In this document: one piece after another, positions 25,370-36,049 of the stretch
How the letters are laid out: each line of letters starts with the position of its first letter
How positions within the stretch are numbered: position 1 is the stretch's first letter
Source of the DNA: Flaccisagitta enflata
Taxonomy: Eukaryota; Chaetognatha; Sagittoidea; Aphragmophora
Direction: 5' to 3'
Length of the DNA stretch: 64,000 nucleotides
NCBI GenBank assembly: GCA_965153355.1
Contig: OZ231127.1
Span: 82,584,001 to 82,648,000 of the forward strand
The notes under the pieces: model-generated
Database searches by the model: none
Seen by the model: the letters and a program-made list of their open reading frames with translations, nothing else
What the model was told of the DNA's origin: nothing
Position numbers and translations under genes: made by a program

Positions 25370-25990
25370 ATTGATTTCAACTATTTCTTAGAGGGCCATT
25401 CTGAAAGATTTTTTTAAAAATCTTTCAATCTAGACCAATCCCAGGTCTGTATCTCAAAATGGTTTAGAAGCTGGAGCCCTGCAAAAGACGAGCACTAACT
25501 TGCTAAAATCATATAGGGATTGCAAAACTGAAATAAGCAACATTTTCAATGCCATTTCTTGATGAAAAAAGATATCGGGTGTTCAAGAAAAAAATTGTAG
25601 AGGTTTTCTGTTGAATACGCTCACTATGGAGCGCATAGAGACGCAAACAAGGTACCATTTGATCAAGGTCAATTTGTTTCACATTTCGGTATATGATTTT
25701 TTTGTTTTTCCACCAAAGATTTCCAAGTTGATCAAGGTATTAAACTTCCCCAAATCAAACTTTTGGCAAAAAAGAGCTGTTTCCCTATTAAATTATCCTC
25801 TTTAAGCTTTGAAAAGGACCACTTAGACACCAGCTAATGCAAAAAAATCTTTTAAAATCATACTTTGGGAACAAAGATCTAGACACCTAAAAAAATCGCA
25901 CACTTCTAGCTGCTCTTGTTACAAAGTCAATTTTTTTTCAATCACCTGTTAGCAATACCAGATTGGCGCCAAATGAAAGTACTTTTGAAG
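25370..25990. repeat. Dispersed repeat with ACCAATCCCAGGTCTGTA and TTGGCGCCAAATGAAAG
   Basis: A diverged family. Direct copy at 39770-40120, inverted copy at 31060-31290. Fold-back tendency, no coding capacity. Confidence 0.6.
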
Positions 25991-26025
25991 GGCTTTCAGA
26001 TGACCTAAGATTTTGATCAGTTTTT

Positions 26026-26332
26026 AGTTGCGTGAACGCGACTGTACAACCCGCTTTGTCCGTCCGTCGGTCTGTCAGTTGGTTTGTCAGTTGGTTGGTC
26101 ACATTACTTTTTTAATCAATTTTATTTTTAAACCCATTTAAGTTATTTCTAGTCGTTCTAAGTCATTTTAAGTCAGTTTTAGTCATTTTTTGTCATTTTT
26201 GTAAATTTTATCATTTATGTCATTTTAAGTCAGATTCAGTCATCCTAAGTCATTTTAAATCAATCTAAGTCATTCTAAGTCATCTTTAGTCATCTAGATT
26301 ATTTATGTCTCGCACGCAACTTATTGGCCTTG
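26026..26332 (-). mobile_element. HLE, arm type G, with AAGTCATTTT-array middle
   Basis: Hairpin AGTTGCGTGAACGCGACT, GTACAACCCGCTTTGTCC, GTCGGTCTGTCAGTTGG array, GGTCACATTACTTTTTT, then about 150 bp of AAGTCATTTT-like decamers, arm CACGCAACT and TTATTGGCCTTG end. The arm complements AGTTGCGTG exactly. Confidence 0.75.
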
Positions 26333-26609
26333 TAGTTAAGATAAGTAAAATAACCATCCAAAAGTGCGTCTTTCCAAATTCTACCTGTCTTCATCCCAAT
26401 GTCATTTCTAAACGTGTCAAACCAGGACATCCGGCAAGCTCTCAGTTGAAAGAATTTTTGCAGAGCTTCAAAATTGTCATGGATGTTGCTTTGTTTTTTT
26501 CATTGCTTGGATGTGAAACACTGACAAACAAATAGTTCGCTTTTTTGGGCTGATGACCAATGACTTCACACAGGAGAAATTTCTCCTTTCTTCTTTTCCA
26601 TCAACCTTC

Positions 26610-27020
26610 CCAAAAGCTCATATTCTAGCATTGAGGCTAAAATCCCAAACATTAGGCCCAAATCCTAGTCTCGAGACTCAAATCCCAACTTCAAGGCTCA
26701 TAACCCTACCTCAAGGACCAAATACCAGCCTAGAGACTCAAATCCCAACCTCAAAGCTCAAAATCCCAGCATTGAGGCTCAGATCCCAGCCTCAAGGCTC
26801 AAATCCCAGCCTCAACGCTCAAATTCCAACCCTGAGGCTTAAATCCCAGCCTTTAGGCTCAAATCTTTCCGCGAGGCTTTAATTTGAGTCTCGAGGCCTA
26901 AGTCTGAGCCTCGAGGCTTCAATCCTAGTCTTGAGGCTTAAATACTAGCCTCTAGGCTTACTTCCCAGCCTCAAGGCTCACATCCCAACCTCAAGGCTCA
27001 AATCCTAACCTCAATCCTCA
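26610..27020. repeat. ~20-bp tandem array, AGGCTCAAATCCCAGCCTC
   Basis: About twenty degenerate 20-bp units. A second array of the same unit is at 42500-42800. Confidence 0.9.
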
Positions 27021-27034
27021 ATTCCGAGGTCAAA

Positions 27035-27142
27035 TTTGTCAATCTGTCCTTCAGTCCATTGGTCCTTCCGTCACACTTTACTTTTTTTGTTTTTTTTTTT
27101 GTGGTCTTTAAAGCGGGGTGTAGAGTTGCGTAGCACGCCACT
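27035..27142. mobile_element. Chimeric HLE, head-to-head halves
   Basis: Left part reads GTCCATTGGTCC, CCGTCACACTTTACTTTTTTT, the internal sequence of a minus-oriented HLE; right part reads AAAGCGGGGTGTAGAG and hairpin AGTTGCGTAGCACGCCACT, the 3' end of a plus-oriented HLE. No CAAGG end was found on the left, where the 20-bp array is. Confidence 0.5.
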
Positions 27143-27149
27143 AAAAATT

Positions 27150-28415
27150 GAGCTTACTTTGATGCACTAGAAGGAGCTCCAGATCTGGATCCCAAAAGAT
27201 CCCAAAAGATCTAAAAGGATAAGAATACTGCAATCAATTGACAACTATCAAAAAGATCCCTGACCCTTTCCTCAAAGATCCCTGACTCAGTACAGAAGTA
27301 ATAGGAAGGATTGCGTTGTGTGACTATCTAACGCTTTTGCGACCACTTTCCTTCCTTTCTTCCTTTTTTTTTTTTCTCCCTTTCTCCCTTTCTTCCTCTC
27401 TGATCTCACAATAACAATTTTTCTTACAGTTGATGTATTCCGAAGCACAGAGCCATCACTCTCGTTTGGAAAAAAATCTTTCAAGATTTTTTCTCAGAGA
27501 TGTGTCAAATGAATGATCTGAAATCAATTTTTTTTATCAATTTTTCTATCAATTTTTCTATCAAAATTTCATAGACTTTGGTCAAATAGTTTTTATTTAA
27601 TAGCAATTTGAAGTATGAGCAGTTTTAGGGGTAAAATAAAGAGAGAATATTAGGTAATTTTATAGATGAAGTCGCACTTGGATTTCCCGAAAATTCCGCC
27701 AGAGCAAATTTTCATTTGGGGAGTAGATATTATGTCCTAAAACACACCTACCCCTAACACTAGCCCTAACCCTAACCTCAAAAGGGCGTTAGGTCTCGGT
27801 AAACGTGACCAAATATTGTTTCACAAGGTAGTTCCTCTTCAAATTGGTTTCATTTCTAAACTTGAGCTACAGATGCCAAATTGGTCTAAAATGAAAGATA
27901 ATTCATTAAAGTTTTAGCTACCAACAAGAGGAAACAGTCTTGAACCTATCTGTTATACTTTTTATTGAAAGAACCTCAAATCAAAGTAATTTGTCCAAAA
28001 AAAATCGTTTTCAAGGCCATGAAACTTACTCTGAATGCCAATTCATTAACCAATGGAAATATTAAAAAACTTCATCAATCTGGCATTTGTAGCTGTAAGG
28101 GTTTAGAAATGAGAGCATCTTAAAGAAAGACACTCTTGTAAGCAATGTTTCAATTTTGCTTCAGCTGGAAATAGCAAAACTGCTTCAAATTGAGGCTGTA
28201 AACAAAACTTTTTAACCTGGACCAACAAAATTTTGACACAAAAACTGTCAAACATTGTACTCAAAGAAGAAAATTATTTTCAGATCATAAAAATGTTGCA
28301 TTGAGACACAATAAGTTGATACTTTTTTTCAGTTGAGATTGATAACCCTGTAACAATGAATTGTGCAACATTTTGTAGTAATCAAAACTAACTTAATAAT
28401 ACAGAATTTAAAAAA
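27150..28415. other. Gene-free stretch with small inverted repeats
   Basis: No gene seen. 27835-27905 and 28065-28135 are inverted relatives (ATTTCTAAACTTGAGCTACAG against CTGTAAGGGTTTAGAAATGAG), part of the same diverged fold-back family seen elsewhere. TTCCCTTTCTCCC-rich purine/pyrimidine tract near 27340-27400. Confidence 0.45.
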
Positions 28416-28419
28416 AGAA

Positions 28420-28627
28420 CAAGGCCGGATACATGGCTACCGAAGTCGCGTGGGGGTGGGCAGGGGCCATTTTTGAGGTCACCAGACCATTTGGGCAGGA
28501 GCAGTGAGGTAAAAAAAATAAAATCATAAACAAAGTAAAGTGTGACCGACCGACCAACCAACCGACCGACCAATAAACCAACCAACCGACGGGACAAAGC
28601 AGGTTGTAGAGTAGCACGCACGCGACT
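28420..28627 (+). mobile_element. HLE, arm type A
   Basis: CAAGGCCGGATACATGGC end, arm AGTCGCGTG, GTGGGCAGGGGC, GACCGACC/AACCAACC array, CAAAGCAGGTTGTAGAG; the terminal hairpin is damaged (AGTAGCACGCACGCGACT). Confidence 0.8.
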
Positions 28628-28909
28628 AAAAAGACTAAAAATCAAGAAGTCACTTATTTCTGCTTCCACCAATCATGGTGCCTCAACAATACGCGACATT
28701 CTTCAAAAATAATTCTGTTTGTTTTACAAACTTGCCATTGCACAACCCTCTTAAGGATGAGGTAAAAACTAGCATTGAATTAGCATCGGAATTGATCGTT
28801 CAATTATGCAAATTTGGTCTCTGTTTTAGATTTCCAAGGAAACTCATAGTCATCCAGTTCATCGCCAACTTTGGTTCCCAAATGATTCTGAAGTCATGCA
28901 AAGCTTTTA

Positions 28910-29096
28910 AGTCGCGTGCTACGCGACTCTACACCCCGCTTTGTCGGTCCGTCGGTCCGTCCGTCGGTCACACTTTACTTTTTCGGCTTTTATGTTTTTT
29001 TTTTGGCCTTATTGCTCCTGCCCAAATGTTCCACTGACCTAAATTATGGCCCCTGCCCACCCGCACGCGACTGGGGTAGCCGTGTATCTGGCCTTG
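28910..29096 (-). mobile_element. HLE, arm type A
   Basis: Hairpin AGTCGCGTGCTACGCGACT, CTACACCCCGCTTTGTCGG, GTCCGTCGG array, CTCCTGCCCAAATGTTCC, CCCCTGCCCACCC, arm GCACGCGACT, CCGTGTATCTGGCCTTG end. Nearly consensus. Confidence 0.85.
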
Positions 29097-29147
29097 TTGA
29101 CAAAGAAACAGGGCCAAAAAACCTTTGTCGCGTGCCAGACATAAATA

Positions 29148-29642
29148 CCGGGTCATCAGCCTGAGATGCCGGTCAAGTAGTTTAGATTTTACATGTATTT
29201 AAGCAAAAAACTTCTTTTTTGCCACTTCTGATGGGAAAATGGAGGAACAGTGTTTTTCCCCATTCTCTCATTTTGCAATATTTTGAGCCAGAGACATAAG
29301 ATTAGTCCTAAATAAAAGATGGTTTGACAAATTTATGTAACTACATCAAATTCTTTTTCATGCTAGACCATTGACACGCTCCCAGCTTAAACTGCTCAAG
29401 AAAGAGAGAAATTTGAAAATGCTCTCTTTCACGATTTTTATTGAAAATTCTGCCTTTGAGAGAAAATTTGTTTTTACTCCAAAGACTTGTAAAATCTAGA
29501 CTACTTGACCGATTTTGATGAAATTTTTATACAAAAAATGTCAATCTATGCTCTTGAAGAGACAATCAGTATGAAATCAAAGATATGTGGCTTCTCTGAG
29601 TAAAAGCTCAACAGAATCCGGCATCTCAAGCTGATGACCCGG
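29148..29642. mobile_element. Fold-back MITE, CCGGGTCATCAGC ends, TA flanks
   Basis: CCGGGTCATCAGCCTGAGA at the left is matched in reverse complement at the right end (29620-29642), with TA on both sides (29146-29147, 29643-29644). AGTAGTTTAGATTTTAC at 29177 and GTAAAATCTAGACTACT near 29500 continue the inverted arms. The TA flank suggests a Tc1/mariner-type MITE; inferred. Confidence 0.65.
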
Positions 29643-29644
29643 TA

Positions 29645-29815
29645 GTTTTATTGACTTGACTCCACCAGTTTCATTTAAAGACTTGAAACCCACCAGTCTC
29701 AATTCAAGCCTTGAAACCTCCTCAAATTCAATTCGAGCATTGGTACCCACCAGTTTCTGTTTAGGTCTTGAAAACCACCAGTTTAGATTAAAGTCTTGAA
29801 ACCGACCAGTTTCTT
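29645..29815. repeat. ~30-bp tandem array, CTTGAAACCCACCAGTTTC
   Basis: About six degenerate units of CTTGAAACCCACCAGTTTC plus a variable ATTTAAAGA-like spacer, ending at the next HLE. Two further units at 30085-30150, beyond the HLE. Confidence 0.8.
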
Positions 29816-29818
29816 TTT

Positions 29819-30075
29819 AGATGCGTCCTCGCAACCTATAATAGGCTGTGTCCGTTGGTTGGTTGGTCGGTTGGTTACGCATTCATAAGAAATATCAAAA
29901 TCAAGCATTTTTTCAACAGAAACATGGTTCTTCCCCAGTAAAAGAAGCATACATCAAGTAATTCATTCATTCAATCATTCATTCATTCACAAATAACATT
30001 CATTCTTAAAAAAAAACATTCATTTATAAAATATGTTCATTCAAAGAGGACACATCGTTGGCCTACTTGGCCTTG
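29819..30075 (-). mobile_element. HLE, arm type F, ATTC-rich middle
   Basis: Hairpin AGATGCGTCCTCGCAACCT, AATAGGCTGTGTCCGTTGG, GGTTGGTCGG array, TTACGCATTC, ATTC repeats, arm AGGACACATC and TTGGCCTACTTGGCCTTG end. The tandem array on both sides (29645-29815, 30085-30150) makes this a clean insertion into an array. Confidence 0.65.
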
Positions 30076-30269
30076 TTCTTCCCTGAAGCCCAACAGTTTC
30101 ATTTCAAGCCTAAGAACCCAACAGTTTTGATTTAAATCTTGGAACCAAATGGCCTATATCAATAAAGTGGCATAAATGACTAAAACAACAAATGAATCTC
30201 ACAAATTTGGCTAACCTTCTCACATTTGTTTTTTTTTTTTTTCTTTTTTTAAAAGCTGTTGTTAGACAA

Positions 30270-30530
30270 ATCTCAAAATATGCCAAAACTCTTTAGAATA
30301 CAGATCGCAGCATGAACTTCATCATTCTGCTAAAAAATGATGAAAATATTCAAAAGATATTTTAGAGCAAAAAAAAAAAAAAATACACTGAAGAATACCT
30401 TATGACAAGTGATGCAATATGCACTAAAAAATACCTTATGACAAGTGGAGCAATAACCCTCACTATGCCCAAACTGAAAAAATATGGAAGAGAGACTAGT
30501 GAACCATCACTGACCAGTTGCTACATGCAT
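30270..30530. repeat. Inverted repeat arm, partner at 36050-36260
   Basis: GAACTTCATCATTCTGCTAA through ACCTTATGACAAGTGGAGCAA to AACTGAAAAAATATGGAAG matches 36050-36260 in reverse complement. CATCACTGACCAGTTGCTAC resembles, inverted, 34296-34320. Confidence 0.65.
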
Positions 30531-30559
30531 CACTCCGAATTTTCCACTTAACCTAGTAA

Positions 30560-30830
30560 GAGACATAAAAAAGAAAATGAGACAAAGAAAAGAGAAAAGA
30601 AAGAAAAAAAAGAGACGTAAGAGTATAAAAAGAGTAAAAGAAAGTGTAAGCATGAAAGAAATAGGAAAGAGTAAGAAGGAAAGAGAATAAGAAAGAGAGA
30701 AAGAAAGCGTATTAAACAAAGAGAGAAAAAGAGAAGGACAGAGAAAAGAGAAGTAAGAGAGAGAGAAGAGAGAGAGAGAGAGAGATGCAGAGAGAGAGAG
30801 AGAGAGAGAGAGTGTGGAGAGGGCGAGCCA
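30560..30830. repeat. GA/GAAA purine-rich tract
   Basis: Degenerate AAAGAGAAAG repeats ending in (GA)n at 30755-30812. Confidence 0.9.
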
Positions 30831-30839
30831 TATTAAAGA

Positions 30840-30974
30840 CCAGACTATGTCACCAGACTATTTGGGCAAGAGCAGGCAGGTCAAAGTAATAAAATCATAA
30901 AAAAAAGTAAAGTGTGACCGAGGGACCAACCGACCGACGGACAAAGCGGGTCGTAGAGTTGCATGCACGCGACT
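30840..30974 (+). mobile_element. HLE 3' fragment, arm type A
   Basis: TATTTGGGCAAGAGCAGGCAGGTC, AAAGTAAAGTGTGACCG, GACCAACCGACCGACGG array, AAAGCGGGTCGTAGAG, hairpin AGTTGCATGCACGCGACT. The 5' end is replaced by the GA tract. Confidence 0.65.
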
Positions 30975-31439
30975 AAAAAAAAGATGCACTTTTGAAAGGT
31001 TGATTAAGCCATTGAAACTCATAAAAACATGATAAAATTCTAGGTCGCTAGAAAGCCCTTGGAAAATGCTTTCATTTGGCGCCAATCTGGTATTTCTATC
31101 TTTTTTTATTTGGAAATGGCATTAGTTTGAGTAAAAAACTTTGCTGATATCGATTTTGCAGTTTCATTGAAATAAGTGCATTTTAGCAAAATGGTCCTTC
31201 ACTTTGACTAGCTGTAGCTCCTAAATGGTTAAAGTTACAGACCTGGGATTGGTCTTGAATGAAAGATCTTTTGAAAATCTTTAAAAAACACTTCAACTGA
31301 CAAATGTTTGTAGAACTTTTTTGAATCTGTTTTGTTATCAAATACAAATGTGCGTCTTTTTTTAAAATTCGCGTAGTAAATCGGACTTCTTTAAAAAAAA
31401 GATTCCAATCAACGCGACACTTACAATTTTTTTTAGCAT

Positions 31440-32165
31440 TCTGCTTTTCTTTGCTTCTGAAAAAAGAGAGGCGAGATCGCACTCCTTTTATATCCTCAAA
31501 ATGTTGTAAAAGACGTTATGAAATACTTACACAAGTAGATTATACAAGTAGAAGGAGAAGAAGAAGAAGAAGAAGGAGAAATTTCTCCTGTGTGAAAGCC
31601 TCGGCAGTCGATGAATCATTTACCCACACACACACACAGCAAAGTGGGTGCACGCGCAAATGAAACATTCAATTGTGAGTGAAAAGAGAAAGACGTGAAT
31701 GAGAACAAGAGAGCCAGAGAAAGAGAACGGAAATCATGCGAGACAGAGACAGAGCAAGCGAGGGAAAGAGTGAAAGAGGTTGGGAGAGCAAGACAGAGAC
31801 GGAGAATCAGAGAGAAAGAGACGTACACACAGTCGCGTGTGTTTAATGTAAACACGACCTTTGACTGTCTGTGGCAGAGGCAACTAATATGGAATGGTAA
31901 AGAGACAAATTTTCTTTTTCGTCTGTCGGTCGTCGTATCGCGCAACGTCATCGTCGTCTAATCATTGTCATATCATCATGCCATCGTCATTATCGTCTCA
32001 TCATCGTCATATCATCATGCCATCATCATCATCATACCATCATCATTATGCCATCATCATCATGCCATCACTATCATCATCATCATGCCATCCTCGCTAT
32101 ACCATCATCATTATGCCATCAATATCATGCCATCATCATCATGCCATCATCATCATCATCAGCAC

Positions 32166-32246
<81 letters not shown>

Positions 32247-33109
32247 ATGAACGATGGTGATGAAGATGTCCGTTTTTGGTCGTTGACGCGCGTGTGAAAC
32301 CATGATGGTAAGGTTCCACACATAGACGATTGATCAATTGCCAAATATTGACCAAATAATGTGTGCACGTTGTTGTAAATTCTCCCTTTATTTTCTATGT
32401 TCCCAGAAGCGCAGCTGGGAAGTGCACCTTGTTTTGCAAACAGCTTCTTCTTCTGCTTCTTGACCAATCGCGAAATATTGAGTGTGTGCGCGTTGTTGTA
32501 AATTCTCCCTTTATTTTCTTTGTCCCCAGAAGCGCAGCTGGGAAGAGCATCTTGTTTTGCAAACATCTTCTTCTTCTGCTTCTTCTTCTCCCTCTTCTTT
32601 ATACAAGCAGATTATACAAGTAGCTTATAGAAGTAAAGAGGCGTGTTTTGCAACCTGTGTTTAGAGTTTCTAGATGCCTCACTGCCCCTGTCCAAATGAT
32701 CAAGTGACCTCAAATATGGCCCCTGCCCACCCGTACGCGACTGGGATAGCTGTGAATCCGGTGTCCGTGTATCCGTGTAAATCAGGACTTTTCAAGTGAA
32801 ACATGCGGTTAAACAACTTGCTTGTATAAAGAAGAAGAAGAAGATGTTTGCAAAACAAGATGTAACTATTCCCAGCTGCGTTTCTGGGAACATAGAAAAT
32901 AAAGGGAGAATTTACGACAACGTGCGCACATTCATCAATTCCCGTTACAAAAGCGATGAGAAGAAGTAGGAAGAAGTAGGAAGAAGGAGAAGAAGGAGAA
33001 GAAGGAAAAGAAGGAGATATATTTGGCTATGGATCAATTTTCTGTGTGGAACCTTATCATCATGGTTGCACACGCGCGTCAACGAAGGCGGGACACATCA
33101 TCTTCATAT

Positions 33110-33145
<36 letters not shown>

Positions 33146-33156
33146 GGACGAGCGTG

Positions 33157-33207
<51 letters not shown>

Positions 33208-33905
33208 CACAATGATGACGCGATGACACAATGATGAGGATGATGATGATAAAACGATGATGATGATGATGATGGTTAGGACGATGATAATGATGGCATA
33301 GTGACGATGATGATGATTGCATAGCGACGAAGATGATGATGATGATGATGACATGATGACAACGACAATGATGACGATGACGATGATGACATCTATGATA
33401 ACGATGACGATAACATTTATGATGATAACACAATGACGACGACGATGGCAGACGACAGACGGAAACAACCTTTTTATGCCTCTTTACCATATTAGCTGTC
33501 TCTGCCACAGACAATGTCAAAGGTCGTGTTTACAATTTACGCGACTGTGTGTGGATCAATCCTTGCGTATGAACATGTTTCTTTCTCTTTGATTCTCCGT
33601 CTCTGTCTCGCTCACCCGACCTCTTTCACTTTTCCCCTCGCTCGCCCTGTCTCTCCCTCGCATGATTTGCCGTTTTCTTTCTCTCGCTCTCTCATTCTCA
33701 TTCACGCCAATTCTCATTCTCGCTTGCGACTGAATGATTTCTTCCCTTGGGCACGCATGCCATGATGTTACAAAAGTCTCAGGGAGAAGGAGAAGGAGAA
33801 GAAGGAGAAGAAGGAGAAAAACTTGTATAATCTACTTGTATAAACTACTTGTATAACCTACAGAGGATATAAAAGGAGTGTGATCTCGGCGCTTTTCTTC
33901 CAAAG
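31440..33905. repeat. Imperfect 2.4-kb palindrome with ATC and CT arrays
   Basis: 31440-32660 and 32780-33905 are inverted copies. Landmarks are the GGCGAGATCGCACTCCTTTTATATCC block against its complement near 33865, GTAAACACGACCTTTGAC (31850) against 33512-33530, and a TCCCAGAAGCGCAGCTGGGAAG block. Both arms contain a trinucleotide array (ATC at 31970-32190, ATG at 33155-33450) adjoining a CT/GA array (32195-32250; 33109-33143). No gene. Confidence 0.7.
32672..32790 (-). mobile_element. HLE 5' fragment, arm type A
   Basis: CTCACTGCCCCTGTCCAAATG, TGACCTCAAATATGGCCCC, CCCGTACGCGACTGGGATAGC then a rearranged TCCGTGTATCCGTG end without CCTTG. It lies at the centre of the palindrome. Hairpin end missing. 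Confidence 0.6.
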
Positions 33906-33954
33906 GCAAAGAGAAGCGTTGATAGGAATTTTTTTAAGAAGTCCGACTCTCTCT

Positions 33955-33957
33955 TTT

Positions 33958-34037
<80 letters not shown>

Positions 34038-34260
34038 ACTCTTTCTTACTCTTTCCTTTCCTTTCTGTTTTTCTCTTTCTCTCTCTTTGTTGATTACGCT
34101 TTCTTTCTCTCTTTCTTACTCCATTTTCTTCTCACTCTTTCTTACTTTATTTCACACTCACATTTCTTTTACTTTTTCTTACACTCTGCGTTTCTCTTTT
34201 TCTTTTTCTTTTCTCTTACTTTTCTTTATTTTTTCTCTTTTCTTTGTCTCATATTCTTTT
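33955..34260. repeat. (CT)n and CTTT-rich tract
   Basis: Pure CT at about 33965-34032 followed by CTTTCTTACT-like degenerate pyrimidine repeats; the inverted counterpart of 30560-30830. Confidence 0.9.
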
Positions 34261-34952
34261 TTATGTCTCTAACAAGACTAAGTGGAAAATTAGTAGTGAT
34301 GCATGTAGCAACTAACCATGGCCAAAAAAAAAATCGAACATTGCTTATTTCTACCATAATTTAGTGCTGCATTTAGAAAAGTACATAAAATCTATGACCG
34401 TTCTATAGAGCTTCGAAAAATCTTCGATTTGAGTGGTTGAACAAATTTTTAACTTAAAACTCTAGAAGTTATGTTAATTTGAAAAGAAAGTATCAAATTG
34501 AAATCTGCCAGATAAGACGTTTACTAGCTTAAATTCATGGACTAAATATCTTTACTTGATTACAAATTTCTAAACGGATTGACTCAGAAATGTCTGCTTA
34601 GCGCCATTTTGTAGATAATGAGTTATATTTTCATTTTCTCTTAAATTTTTCTCAGTTTCCTTTTTGAGAGATATGTTTTTTATACTTTTAAAGACAGAAC
34701 TAAAAGTACAGAATTCCTTATATTGACAGATTATGGCGATGTTCATTTCAAACTATTGCTATTTCTAAACGATTTGAGCTACAACTTTCTGCTTGGTCTA
34801 GATCTGAAGAACTTTCAAAAATCTTTCAAACGGTCACTGATTTTTTGTATTTTCATTGAGACTGAACCAGTCAAAGACATCAAAAACCGCCATGTCCGGG
34901 TTTTTTTTTTTTGGCCATGGTTAATCAGTGAGGGCTAGAGTTGGGAGAACTT

Positions 34953-35030
34953 ATGTTGTGACTGTAGGAATCGACAGTCACACTCCATGGTGTCGGTCGT
35001 TCGACATCATGGTCAAAAACCGTCACAACC
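34953..35030. repeat. Cruciform-forming 75-bp sequence
   Basis: Two consecutive hairpins: TGTGACTGT/ACAGTCACA (34957-34965 with 34974-34982) and CCATGGTGTCG/CGACATCATGG (34985-35012), and a third GTCACAAC near 35020 that could alternatively pair with GTTGTGAC at 34955. Confidence 0.7.
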
Positions 35031-35221
35031 TACTGACTAACAGACAAAGAGAAGGGAAGAGAGACTGAGAGACAGACAGACAGACAGACAGACAAACTGA
35101 CAGAGACAGAACCTTTTTTGGTGTACACTGGATTACCTTCGATTTTTTTTCTTGCTAACTGACAAGTCTCTCTCCAAGTCCGTTTGTTTCCTTTCTTGTC
35201 TAAAACGAGTCTAAACAAATT

Positions 35222-35347
35222 TTTCTGCGCGCAAAAGCACGTATTTCAGAGGTTGTGTCCGTCGGATGGTTGGTTGGTTGGTTGGTCAGTTGGAAACGCT
35301 TTCATTCTACAATCTAAACGGCACCTATGATAGCCTACTTGGCCTTG
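35222..35347 (-). mobile_element. HLE, arm type E, degraded
   Basis: Degraded hairpin region (TGCGCGCAAAAGCAC), GGTTGTGTCCGTCGG, GGTTGGTTGG array, AACGCTTTCATTC, GGCACCTATGATAGCCTACTTGGCCTTG end. Best compared with 41723. Confidence 0.6.
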
Positions 35348-35389
35348 TTTGCATTTGTTGGCCATAATCCTTTTATGGGGCTTTGAAAA

Positions 35390-35587
35390 CAAAGCCAGAT
35401 ACACGGCCAATAAGTAGTCGCTTGTGGGTGGGCAGGGGCAGTTATGAGGGTGGACAGGAGCAGTACATGGGAGGGCGGGGGCTGTGATGTGGCTAGGCAG
35501 GGGCAGTGATGCAAAGAAATTTCGCGTAACCAACCAGCCTACCTACCAAGGCACTCACCTTTTTATAGATTCGCTTAGGAAGCGACT
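35390..35587 (+). mobile_element. HLE, arm type C, compact
   Basis: CAAAGCCAGATACACGGCC end, arm AGTCGCTTGT, four GGGCAGGGGC-like blocks, TTCGCGTAACCAACC and terminal hairpin AGATTCGCTTAGGAAGCGACT. It shows what the type C element at 3517-11545 looked like before the 7.8-kb insertion. Confidence 0.75.
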
Positions 35588-35659
35588 AAAAAGAGGAAGA
35601 AAACCACCAATTCTTACAATCTTGTTTCTTGTAAACACAAAGGAAAAAAAGGTTAGAAA

Positions 35660-35790
35660 TGTAACATTCATTCATTCGTTCACTCATTCATCTAAAAATA
35701 TCATTTTTTTCATTCACTCATTCATTCACCAAATCATTCATTTCTTCATTCTTTCTTTATTCATTCATTCATGCATTCATTTAAACATTC
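35660..35790. repeat. (ATTC)n microsatellite
   Basis: Degenerate ATTC repeats. Confidence 0.85.
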
Positions 35791-36049
35791 TTTTTTAATA
35801 AGCGAGGCATACATCAGTTACTGAGACTGAGACATACTGAGACTGAGCGGGAACTTATTTTCAAAGAGCACGTCTTGCAGTCTGCTGCATAAAGCAGAAA
35901 CGAAACTGCAGTCTGCTGCATGAAGCAGAAACGAAATGGAAATGGCATGACTGCCACGACCTTTTGTAAAATCGATGTCAAAACTTAGGTGAAGACATCT
36001 GAGGGAGACAAAACTTGGGATAACCAATTGGTTTTTAACTAGGGTTGAT

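Noticed and set aside
27745-27780. Interstitial telomere repeat (CCCTAACCCTAACC)
   Set aside because: Only about two units and surrounded by variants; too short to support.
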